Assembly: GCA_938041705.1 (NCBI GenBank)
Contig: CALISP010000058.1
Span: 1-7,696, forward strand
Direction: 5' to 3'
Source: an uncultured Cocleimonas sp.
Lineage (GTDB): Bacteria; Pseudomonadota; Gammaproteobacteria; Thiotrichales; Thiotrichaceae
Length of the DNA stretch: 7,696 nucleotides
Shown: in pieces, positions 1-6,311 of the stretch
How positions within the stretch are numbered: the stretch's first letter is position 1
How the letters are laid out: each line of letters begins with the position of its first letter
The notes under the pieces: generated by a model
Database searches by the model: none
Seen by the model: only the letters and a program-made list of their open reading frames with translations
Told to the model about the DNA's origin: nothing
Made by a program: the position numbers and the translations under genes

Positions 1-1815
1 GTGTCTAGTTATTTTCGTGACAATATTGCTAATTCTCGTACCTATTCCATGGTTAAACAGATTTGTGATGTGCAAGTCACGATTACAGCCACTGAGGCAG
101 AGGCTTTATTACTAGAAAGTAATTTAATTAAGAAGTACCAGCCACGTTATAACATTCTGCTACGGGATGATAAAAGTTACCCCAATATATATTTATCGAA
201 AGATAAGTTTCCTCGTTTAAGTTTTCATCGAGGTGCAAAAAAATCAAAAGGACAGTACTTTGGGCCATACCCAAGTGCAGGAGCCGTTCGAGAAACTTTG
301 TCTTTGTTACAAAAGCTATTTCAAGTCAGGCAATGTGAAAATAGTTATTATAGTAATCGTTCTCGTCCTTGTTTGCAGTTTCAAATTAAGCGCTGTACAG
401 CCCCATGCACTAATGAAATTACCGAAAAAGACTATCAACAAGGTGTTTCACATACGGTTAAGTTTTTACAAGGTAAGAGCCAGCAGGTTATAGATGATTT
501 GGTACAACAGATGGATCATGCTTCAGTAAATTTGGAGTTTGAACAGGCTGCTGGTCATCGCGATAAAATTGAACAATTGCGTAAGATTTCACAACAGCAA
601 AGTATTAGTAGTGATGGCCAGTCAAATGTTGATGTTGTGGCATTACAGTTTGCCTCAAATGTTGCAAGTGTTCAGGTTCTGACGATTAGAAATGGTAATA
701 ACTTAGGTAATAAGAACTTCTTTCCTAAATTACCAAGGATATATAAAACAGAAATTGGTGAAGATTCTCATAGTACAGAAGAGAACATAAAAGATAGTTC
801 CGATCTAACGACGAAAGCTTCAGAAGAGGCTCATTCTGAAGAATCTATTTTGTCTTCATTTCTTGCTCAATATTATATGTCTCGAGAAATTCCTAATGAG
901 ATTTTATTGAGTCATGTTCCGGAAGATAGCGATATTCTTCAAGAAATGTTGACGTTGAAAGCAGAACGTAAAGTCTCTTTGTCTTATCGCTTACGTGGTG
1001 ATCGTGTACGCTGGGTAGAAATGGCATTGAGAAATGCTCAGCATGCTTTATCCACTCACTTAGTATCAAAAGCAGGTATACAGAAACGTGTCTTGGCTTT
1101 GCAAGAAGAATTAAATTTAGATTATATCCCTGCCCGAATGGAGTGTTTCGATATCAGTCATACTATGGGTGAGGCAACTGTTGCCTCGTGCGTAGTATTT
1201 GGTTTAGAAGGAGCTATTAAATCTGAATATCGTCGTTACAATATTAACGATATCGTCGGCGGTGATGATTATGCTGCAATGAAGCAGGTGCTACAGCGCC
1301 GTTTTAAAAAAGTTGTTGATAAAGAGAATAACAAGGATAAAGAAAGTAAACTTCCAGATATTTTATTTATTGATGGCGGTAAAGGTCAGGTTACTCAAGC
1401 AGTCGATGTCTTATCAGAATTACAAATTTCTGGTGTTGATATTATCGGGGTAACCAAAGGGGAAGGGAGACGACAGGATAGAGATAAGCTAACTGTTTTG
1501 ACTGGAGATGCATCTGAAACTAAAGAAGACTTATTCTTACCGGCACATTCCAGTGCTCTCCATTTAATTCAACAGATTCGTGACGAAGCTCATAGGTTTG
1601 CCATTAGCGGACATCGGCAGCGTCGTAAAAAAGCCAGAAATACTTCCCCTTTAGAAGGTATAGAAGGTTTGGGTCCAAAGCGCCGTCAAGATTTGTTGAA
1701 GCAGTTTGGAGGTATACGTGCGATCACTAGCGCCAGTGTTGATGAACTCAGTAAGGTCAATGGAATTAGTGCGAAGTTGGCCGAAAAGATTTATGATGTC
1801 TTTCATTCAGAGTAA
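1..1815 (+). CDS. uvrC: UvrABC excinuclease subunit C, 5' end cut by window edge
   Basis: UvrC makes the 3' and 5' incisions beside bulky DNA lesions after UvrA/UvrB loading, in cytoplasmic nucleotide excision repair. The readable 604 residues align from about residue 43 of the 610-residue E. coli protein, so the GTG at base 1 is an internal Val codon and the Tyr/Gly-rich first half of the GIY-YIG nuclease is outside the window. Its later part remains, with the conserved Glu near 39. Cys112, Cys124, Cys132 and Cys136 have exactly the spacing (12, 8, 4) of the reported E. coli Fe-S ligands. A UVR (UvrB-binding) helix pair covers about 160-195. The RNase H-like nuclease follows, with Asp384 in FDISHTMGE, Asp458 in FIDGGKGQ and His531 in RDEAH. 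Tandem helix-hairpin-helix motifs end the protein (about 550-602). An acidic Ser/Glu-rich stretch at about 246-286 is longer than in E. coli. pgsA follows after 102 bp. Identification is secure. Confidence 0.97.
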   Translation: MSSYFRDNIANSRTYSMVKQICDVQVTITATEAEALLLESNLIKKYQPRYNILLRDDKSYPNIYLSKDKFPRLSFHRGAKKSKGQYFGPYPSAGAVRETLSLLQKLFQVRQCENSYYSNRSRPCLQFQIKRCTAPCTNEITEKDYQQGVSHTVKFLQGKSQQVIDDLVQQMDHASVNLEFEQAAGHRDKIEQLRKISQQQSISSDGQSNVDVVALQFASNVASVQVLTIRNGNNLGNKNFFPKLPRIYKTEIGEDSHSTEENIKDSSDLTTKASEEAHSEESILSSFLAQYYMSREIPNEILLSHVPEDSDILQEMLTLKAERKVSLSYRLRGDRVRWVEMALRNAQHALSTHLVSKAGIQKRVLALQEELNLDYIPARMECFDISHTMGEATVASCVVFGLEGAIKSEYRRYNINDIVGGDDYAAMKQVLQRRFKKVVDKENNKDKESKLPDILFIDGGKGQVTQAVDVLSELQISGVDIIGVTKGEGRRQDRDKLTVLTGDASETKEDLFLPAHSSALHLIQQIRDEAHRFAISGHRQRRKKARNTSPLEGIEGLGPKRRQDLLKQFGGIRAITSASVDELSKVNGISAKLAEKIYDVFHSE

Positions 1816-1845
1816 AGTTTATTTATTAACATATTATGAAACTAT

Positions 1846-1869
1846 TTACTTTGGTTTGATACAAAGTAA
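1846..1869. repeat. Inverted repeat between uvrC and pgsA
   Basis: TTACTTTG (1846-1853) and CAAAGTAA (1862-1869) are perfect 8-base complements around an 8-base loop. The stem is mostly A-T and no T-run follows it, so it is a poor intrinsic terminator. It lies just upstream of the TATAAT box before pgsA and could be an operator or a weak RNA hairpin. In DNA this AT-rich it could also be chance. Confidence 0.35.
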
Positions 1870-1885
1870 TGACAATACAATATTC

Positions 1886-1891
1886 TATAAT
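1886..1891 (+). promoter_or_regulatory. Candidate -10 box for pgsA
   Basis: A perfect TATAAT lies 26 bases before the pgsA GTG, which would place a transcript start near 1898 and leave a leader of about 20 bases. No convincing -35 hexamer sits 16-18 bases upstream. ATGACA at 1869-1874 is a good hexamer, but its 11-base spacing is too short. A perfect hexamer in AT-rich DNA can be chance, so this is a tentative private promoter. pgsA may equally be read through from uvrC. Confidence 0.3.
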
Positions 1892-1917
1892 CAGCTATTT
1901 TAGCAAACAGGTTTTCC

Positions 1918-2466
1918 GTGATTTTTAATCTACCTATTTTTCTTACATATTTACGTATTTTCGCAATACCATTAGTTGTTCTTTTTTTCTATTTAGATAT
2001 GCCTTTCATGACTGCATTTACTTTTGGTATGGCAGGTCTAACTGATTTTGTGGATGGTTATTTGGCAAGAAAATATGGACAAGAATCACGCTTTGGTGCC
2101 TTTCTTGATCCTGTAGCTGATAAATTATTAGTTGCTGTGGGTTTGTTGTTAGTGGTTGAAAGAGAAGGGATATATTGGATGACTTTGGCTGCAATTATTA
2201 TCATTTCTCGTGAAATCACAATTTCTGCATTACGTGAGTGGATGGCAGAAGTAGGTCAACGCAGCAAGGTAGCAGTTGCATACGTAGGTAAGTTAAAAGC
2301 GGTTACGCAAATATTATCGATAATATTCTTACTCTACAATAAAGACTTGTTTGGCATACCCATCAGAGAATTAGGACTGTTTCTCTTGATTATAGCGACC
2401 GTATTGACTTTAGTGTCTATGGTTCAGTACTTGCGAGATGCATTCTCTAATCAAGAAAAAGAATAA
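1918..2466 (+). CDS. pgsA: CDP-diacylglycerol--glycerol-3-phosphate 3-phosphatidyltransferase
   Basis: PgsA joins CDP-diacylglycerol and sn-glycerol 3-phosphate to give phosphatidylglycerophosphate plus CMP, the committed step toward phosphatidylglycerol and cardiolipin, in the inner membrane. The protein is 182 residues, the same length as the E. coli enzyme. The CDP-alcohol phosphotransferase signature DG-x2-AR-x8-G-x3-D-x3-D is complete: Asp46, Gly47, Ala50, Arg51, Gly60, Asp64 and Asp68, with Asp43 just before it. Hydrophobic segments at about 5-26, 31-41, 70-97, 129-140 and 150-172 fit a multi-pass membrane enzyme. The ISALREWMAE segment (about 102-111) is characteristic of PgsA within this superfamily. 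The GTG start is chosen because the resulting N-terminus (MIFNLPIFLTYLR) matches the family start, with a weak CAGG ribosome site seven bases upstream. Its position after uvrC is a conserved gammaproteobacterial order. Confidence 0.97.
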   Translation: MIFNLPIFLTYLRIFAIPLVVLFFYLDMPFMTAFTFGMAGLTDFVDGYLARKYGQESRFGAFLDPVADKLLVAVGLLLVVEREGIYWMTLAAIIIISREITISALREWMAEVGQRSKVAVAYVGKLKAVTQILSIIFLLYNKDLFGIPIRELGLFLLIIATVLTLVSMVQYLRDAFSNQEKE

Positions 2467-2534
2467 TCAATCATATTCAGATTAGTTATTTATAAAAGCA
2501 AACAGTAATAGGCATAAAGTAGGGGGGTGTCTGT
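2467..2534. other. Convergent spacer with a weak terminator-like inverted repeat
   Basis: Transcription of pgsA (+) and of the purF operon (-) meets in these 68 bases. AAACAG (2500-2505) and CTGTTT (2531-2536) form a perfect 6-base inverted repeat with a 25-base loop. The second arm overlaps the stop codon of the L,D-transpeptidase. Read on the minus strand it is followed by GCTTTTAT, a poor U-tract. A run of six G lies at 2522-2527. No strong GC-rich hairpin with a T-run is present in either direction, so the terminator call is weak. The glyW-cysT-leuZ tRNA genes that follow pgsA in E. coli are absent here. Confidence 0.3.
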
Positions 2535-3149
2535 TTAACCCTTGGTAATAATCACTAAGCAGCCAATTTTCACTAGTTCAAATAACTCAATAATATCTCG
2601 ATTAGCCATTCGTATGCACCCGTGTGATGCAGGTAGGCCTAACCTGCCTTCTTCATCTGTACCGTGGATATAAATATAGCGTGAGCGTGAGTCGACATTA
2701 TTTCCTTGCTTGTCACTTCCTTTATTATGTCCTTGTTCTAATCCATCAAGCCAAAAAATACGACTAGTAATATTATCCTCAGGACTTTTTTCATTGGGGT
2801 TATCTAGAATTTCAGCAAGTGTATGAGTATTTTTTCGTGCTTTAAATATGCTTGATATTACTGCGTCCTCACCAAATTTTTCAGAAACTTGATGAGCTCC
2901 CAAAGGAGTTTGATAACTCCCAGATTGATTTCCAGTTCCGGCTTCTGCAGAGGAAATTGAATAGTTTTTGCTAATCTCATGGTTTTCTATCAGTAAGAGT
3001 TGCTGATCAGCAATAGAGACTATGAGTATGGTTTGTTTGTTATTTGGCTCAGAGATATTTGAAAAGCGTCGTTTTGAATCAGCAATTATTGATTCAAAAC
3101 GACTGATGTCTTTTTGTTTAGCATTTGAACTGTTAGGTTCTTGTGGCAT
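2535..3149 (-). CDS. YkuD-family L,D-transpeptidase, no signal peptide
   Basis: The family cross-links peptidoglycan stem peptides (3-3 bonds) or attaches proteins to them, through an acyl-enzyme on a catalytic Cys. In this 204-residue protein the YkuD signature is intact: His162 in YIHGT, then 13 residues later SHGCIRM with Ser175, His176, Gly177, Cys178 and Arg180. TPLG at about 81-84 and the FWLDGLEQGHNKG region (about 132-144) match a short subgroup of L,D-transpeptidases common in Gammaproteobacteria. The first 38 residues are charged and hydrophilic, with no signal peptide, lipobox or membrane helix. ATG at 3149 is chosen because its A is the last base of the purF TGA (TGATG), a translational-coupling layout. 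A TTG one codon earlier is possible, and an in-frame TGA at 3161-3159 rules out any longer start. It is the last gene of the operon. Periplasmic action is expected for the family, but the export route is unexplained. Confidence 0.88.
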   Translation of the reverse strand: MPQEPNSSNAKQKDISRFESIIADSKRRFSNISEPNNKQTILIVSIADQQLLLIENHEISKNYSISSAEAGTGNQSGSYQTPLGAHQVSEKFGEDAVISSIFKARKNTHTLAEILDNPNEKSPEDNITSRIFWLDGLEQGHNKGSDKQGNNVDSRSRYIYIHGTDEEGRLGLPASHGCIRMANRDIIELFELVKIGCLVIITKG

Positions 3150-3151
3150 CA
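3147..3151 (-). promoter_or_regulatory. TGATG stop/start overlap coupling purF to the transpeptidase gene
   Basis: Read on the minus strand, the purF stop TGA (3151-3149) and the next ATG (3149-3147) share one A. Only a poor ribosome-binding sequence (CGGA a few bases upstream) precedes the ATG. Both points fit termination-reinitiation, in which ribosomes finishing purF start the transpeptidase. The overlap is read directly; the coupling is inference from a known arrangement. Confidence 0.7.
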
Positions 3152-4648
3152 ATCCGTATCAGACATATCAATAGCGACCATTTTTTCGTTTTCTTTTTTA
3201 TCGTCTTTTCTGCGTACTTCTAAATCGGCAAAGTAACTGTCATTTTCACCAGTAATATAATCACCTGTAAACACAGAGCAATCAAAATTCTTCAGGTTTT
3301 TATTACCAGCGGTGACAGCATCAATCATATCGTCAATTTCTTGGTACACGAGTCTATCAGCACCAATTTCAGCAGCGACCTCGGCCTCAGTTCTGTTATG
3401 TGCGATGAGTTCATGTGCCGCTGGCATGTCGATACCATAGATATTTGGGTGACGTATGGCAGGGGATGCTGAGGCGAAATACACTTTATTTGCGCCTGAA
3501 TCACGAGCCATTTGTACTATCTCACGCGAAGTTGTTCCGCGAACTATAGAATCATCAACTAACATGATGTTCTTGCCTTTGAATTCTATATCTAAAGGAT
3601 TCAATTTACGTCGAACAGATTTTTTTCTAAGTGTCTGACCCGGCATAATAAAGGTCCTGCCGATATAACGATTTTTAATATAGCCTTCACGATATGGTAC
3701 TCCTAGAGTAATAGCCATTTCTAAAGCTGAGGTTCTACTCGTATCAGGAATAGGAATGACAACGTCAATATCATGGTTCTTCCATTCTCTTTTAACTTTT
3801 TCAGCTAAGTTATGCCCCATTCGCATTCTTGCTTTGTGTACATAAACTTCATCAATAACAGAATCTGGACGCGCAAAATATACATATTCAAAAATACAGG
3901 TGTTGTATCTTGGATTTTCAGCACACTGCTTTGTATGTACTTGGCCATCATGAGTAATGAATATCGCTTCACCTGGCTCAATATCTCTTACAACTTCGTA
4001 ACCCTGAGTTACTAAGGCAACACTTTCAGATGCCAGCATATAGTCAGTGCCTTTTTCAGTTTCGCGTTTTCCAAATACTAAAGGGCGAATACCGTTTGGA
4101 TCACGAAAGCCTACAATGCCATCACGAGTAATCATTGCAATCACTGCATATGCACCAACACAGCGCTTATGTAATCCTGCTACGGCAGAGAATACTTCTT
4201 CTGGTTCAACGCGGTAAGCTTTGTATTTTTGAAGCTCTTGAGCAAAAATATTAAGTAAAACTTCAGAATCAGAGGTGGTATTAATATGACGTCGATCTTG
4301 TCTATAGAGTTCTTTTTTTAGCTCATGAGCATTGGTTAAATTGCCATTATGAGCTAGAGAGATTCCATAGGGTGAATTCACATAAAAAGGCTGAGCTTCT
4401 GAATTAGATGAAGAACCAGCAGTAGGGTATCTAAGATGACCTACACCCATGTTCCCTAAAAGCCTTCGCATATGGTTTTCACGAAACACATCTGTGACCA
4501 GGCCATTTTTGCGTCGAATATAAAGCCTTTTACCGTCGCTAGTAACCATGCCTGCAGCATCTTGACCTCGATGCTGTAAAACTAACAAACCATCATAAAT
4601 TTCTTGGTTGACCGGGGTGTTACTTAAAATGCCAATAATTCCGCACAT
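3149..4648 (-). CDS. purF: Amidophosphoribosyltransferase
   Basis: PurF converts PRPP and glutamine to 5-phosphoribosylamine, glutamate and pyrophosphate, the first committed step of de novo purine synthesis in the cytoplasm. The protein is 499 residues (E. coli about 505). It starts MCGIIGI, so Cys2 becomes the N-terminal nucleophile of the Ntn-type glutaminase domain (about 2-235) once Met is removed. Arg74, Asn102-Gly103 and Asp128 match the family's glutamine-site residues. The type I phosphoribosyltransferase domain (about 260-460) carries the PRPP loop VDDSIVRGTT at 364-373. The C-terminal tail (about 478-499) is charged (RRKDDKKENEK). No cysteine set of the Bacillus Fe-S/propeptide type is apparent, so this is the E. 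coli-like class. cvpA lies upstream, as in E. coli, with an 88-bp gap. The stop codon overlaps the start of the following transpeptidase gene. Confidence 0.98.
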   Translation of the reverse strand: MCGIIGILSNTPVNQEIYDGLLVLQHRGQDAAGMVTSDGKRLYIRRKNGLVTDVFRENHMRRLLGNMGVGHLRYPTAGSSSNSEAQPFYVNSPYGISLAHNGNLTNAHELKKELYRQDRRHINTTSDSEVLLNIFAQELQKYKAYRVEPEEVFSAVAGLHKRCVGAYAVIAMITRDGIVGFRDPNGIRPLVFGKRETEKGTDYMLASESVALVTQGYEVVRDIEPGEAIFITHDGQVHTKQCAENPRYNTCIFEYVYFARPDSVIDEVYVHKARMRMGHNLAEKVKREWKNHDIDVVIPIPDTSRTSALEMAITLGVPYREGYIKNRYIGRTFIMPGQTLRKKSVRRKLNPLDIEFKGKNIMLVDDSIVRGTTSREIVQMARDSGANKVYFASASPAIRHPNIYGIDMPAAHELIAHNRTEAEVAAEIGADRLVYQEIDDMIDAVTAGNKNLKNFDCSVFTGDYITGENDSYFADLEVRRKDDKKENEKMVAIDMSDTD

Positions 4649-4736
4649 GGGGGATGCTACCTGCGTATTTGATTGTAAATAGGTTAGTAAAAAGTTTGGT
4701 TATAAAATATTAATTAATAATAAGAGGGATGATCAA
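4649..4736 (-). other. cvpA-purF intergenic spacer
   Basis: This is the second-largest gap inside the operon (88 bp). It is very AT-rich and contains the 12-base palindrome TATTAATTAATA (4708-4719). No match to the E. coli PurR operator (ACGCAAACGTTTGCGT type) is visible here or upstream of cvpA. I see no clear promoter. A TACAAT hexamer on the minus strand lacks a properly spaced -35. The purF ribosome site is weak: AGG lies 12 bases before the ATG. Confidence 0.4.
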
Positions 4737-5315
4737 TTAATTAGTAGTTGATTCTTCGATACTAGGTGTGATGCCTTCGGGTAAATCGCCAGATGGAGTT
4801 AAAAGATTTTTACCTTCTAGTTTCTCATTAACAATGTCATTTAAATCGGCAGGAATTAAGGTTTGTAACCAAGTTGCAGATTCTTGAAATTTAGGAATAA
4901 ATTTAGATTTTTGCCACATTTCTTGATTAGGAAGCTCAGTCAAGCTAAGTAGCATTGTTAACAGCGTAATAGCTAATGCGCCCAGTGCAACCCCTAAACC
5001 AGTACCTAAAATACGGTCAAAGGTTCCTAAACCAATAGCATTCACAAGTTTATGTAGTAGGAAATTTATTATAGCTCCAGCAATCAATACACCTAAAAAA
5101 ATCAATAATGCTGCAAGGCCAGTTTGTGCAACTTCACTACTGAGTTTGATAGGTAAAGCTTGGGCAATATCATCTTTAAACTTGATAGCCAGTAATATTG
5201 CTGCAGTCCAAGTGGTAAGGAAAATCCCCATCCAGACTAGGCCTCGCATGAAACCAATTAAAGCAGTAATTATTATAATTACTACAATTGCTATATCAAA
5301 ATAATTGAAATCCAT
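4737..5315 (-). CDS. cvpA: CvpA family inner-membrane protein
   Basis: CvpA is a small inner-membrane protein first linked in E. coli to colicin V production. Its biochemical role is not settled, and in enteric bacteria it has been tied to envelope/bile stress resistance. The protein is 192 residues. The first 125 residues hold four hydrophobic segments at about 6-23, 27-44, 66-88 and 101-125. The family's short conserved elements are visible: FMRGLVW after the first segment and FDRILGTGLGVALG leading into the fourth. The last 65 residues are hydrophilic and acidic, ending in a Ser/Thr-rich tail. The start is well supported, with GAAGGT (5327-5322) giving AAGG seven bases from the ATG. It sits between dedD and purF, the conserved gammaproteobacterial position, and is likely co-transcribed with both. 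Confidence 0.93.
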   Translation of the reverse strand: MDFNYFDIAIVVIIIITALIGFMRGLVWMGIFLTTWTAAILLAIKFKDDIAQALPIKLSSEVAQTGLAALLIFLGVLIAGAIINFLLHKLVNAIGLGTFDRILGTGLGVALGALAITLLTMLLSLTELPNQEMWQKSKFIPKFQESATWLQTLIPADLNDIVNEKLEGKNLLTPSGDLPEGITPSIEESTTN

Positions 5316-5321
5316 TATCTT

Positions 5322-5327
5322 ACCTTC
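5322..5327 (-). promoter_or_regulatory. Ribosome-binding site of cvpA
   Basis: On the minus strand GAAGGT precedes the cvpA ATG, with seven bases between AAGG and the ATG. It is the clearest Shine-Dalgarno site in the window and fixes the cvpA start. Confidence 0.7.
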
Positions 5328-5364
5328 GATCTGTTACTTGGCCTAACGACATATTAAAATGAGA

Positions 5365-6294
5365 CTACTGAGATACAACCAAGCTATTTTGTACAAAGAA
5401 GTTCTTCTGGTAGCGTCTCTTCATTGTTTGTTGGGCAGATAGTGCAGAATTTCGATCTTTATGTCCGCCGACCCTTACGCGATATAAAATTTTGTTATTG
5501 CTGGTGGTTTGCGTGATATATGAAACATAGCCTTCACCATTCATTGTTTTTGCCAATTTATTAGCACGTGATTGGCTTGAAGTAGCTAATAACTGAATAG
5601 AATACTTTCCACCAGAAGTTGATGTTGCTGCAGGTTTTTCCGTTGGTTTAGGTGCTACTTTTTTTGCTACGACTTTCTTTGCAGGGGCTGATTTTTTTAC
5701 AGCTTTTTTAGGTTCGTTTTCAATCGTAGGTTTAAATGTTTTTTCTTCTTTTATGACAACTTTTGGGGTGCTAGCAACAACGTTATTGTTTGATTGAGAG
5801 ATGGCGGTTGTATCGGTATTATTAACAGCTGTCGAAGTGTTTATTTGTTGTTCTTCGTTTTTATTAGGTGGTCTAAATGAAAACCCAGGGTTTGAAGAAC
5901 TTTGACTTGATGTTCCAGTTTTAACAACTGTATTTTCAATTTTTTGAGTGACTGCGCTTACTGTAGAGGTAGCACTATCTGTTACTGCTTCGAGAGTATT
6001 TGATGTGCCATTGCTTAATGTAGTAAGTGCACCTGAAGCAGATGCAACAACAGCATTACCTGCATTCTTCACAGAATCTGTAGCTTCATTTACTAAAGTA
6101 GCAGCAGAATCTGTAACTTTGCTGGTGGTATCAGAAAGACTTGGAATAGTTATTTCTGGGGCGCCAGGTAGTTTCATTTCTACAACTTCTTGTCTTTCAC
6201 GGCTTTTGTCTTTTAATAAATAGCCAAGCAGTAAAGCGGCGATAATTGCTAAAACTACTGCACCAATTCCACGTTTTACCATTGCATTATCCAT
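5365..6294 (-). CDS. dedD: DedD-type SPOR-domain protein, membrane-anchored
   Basis: SPOR-domain proteins bind denuded peptidoglycan glycans at the division septum, and DedD supports cell constriction. The 309-residue protein has a short cytoplasmic start with Lys7-Arg8 and one membrane helix at about 10-27, followed by KDKSRER, predicting a bitopic inner-membrane protein with its bulk in the periplasm. A long low-complexity linker follows. Residues 53-125 are Ala/Thr/Ser/Val-rich with repeating TDSA/ATDSV/TDSAT units, 126-180 are Ser/Asn/Thr-rich, and 181-224 are Lys/Pro/Ala-rich (KKSAPAKKVVAKKVAPKP). A C-terminal SPOR domain occupies about 228-306, with YSIQLLATSS and YRVRVGGHKDRNSA as its typical strands. 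E. coli DedD is about 220 residues, so this linker is long. The 17-bp gap to folC contains GGAGA (6310-6306) as ribosome site, 11 bases from the ATG. Orthology to dedD rests on the order folC-dedD-cvpA-purF plus architecture, since linkers do not align. Confidence 0.88.
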   Translation of the reverse strand: MDNAMVKRGIGAVVLAIIAALLLGYLLKDKSRERQEVVEMKLPGAPEITIPSLSDTTSKVTDSAATLVNEATDSVKNAGNAVVASASGALTTLSNGTSNTLEAVTDSATSTVSAVTQKIENTVVKTGTSSQSSSNPGFSFRPPNKNEEQQINTSTAVNNTDTTAISQSNNNVVASTPKVVIKEEKTFKPTIENEPKKAVKKSAPAKKVVAKKVAPKPTEKPAATSTSGGKYSIQLLATSSQSRANKLAKTMNGEGYVSYITQTTSNNKILYRVRVGGHKDRNSALSAQQTMKRRYQKNFFVQNSLVVSQ

Positions 6295-6311
6295 TTTTCA
6301 AAGATTCTCCA

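Noticed and set aside
233..493. 86-codon open frame in another frame of uvrC, with a hydrophobic stretch
   Set aside because: It overlaps conserved UvrC sequence, including the Cys cluster. The Val/Ile run is a frame artefact of AT-rich codons.
1706..1903. 65-codon open frame spanning the end of uvrC and the gap before pgsA
   Set aside because: Most of it overlaps the helix-hairpin-helix coding region of uvrC, and it has no ribosome site or recognisable motif.
1902..2505. AGCAAACAG repeated at 1902-1910 and 2497-2505, flanking pgsA
   Set aside because: A 9-base direct repeat in AT-rich DNA is plausibly chance. No transposase or other mobile signature is present, and pgsA is in its native context.
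5948..6223. 91-codon open frame on the + strand inside dedD
   Set aside because: It arises from the low-complexity Ala/Thr/Ser coding of dedD read on the opposite strand. The Val/Ser/Ala composition mirrors that.
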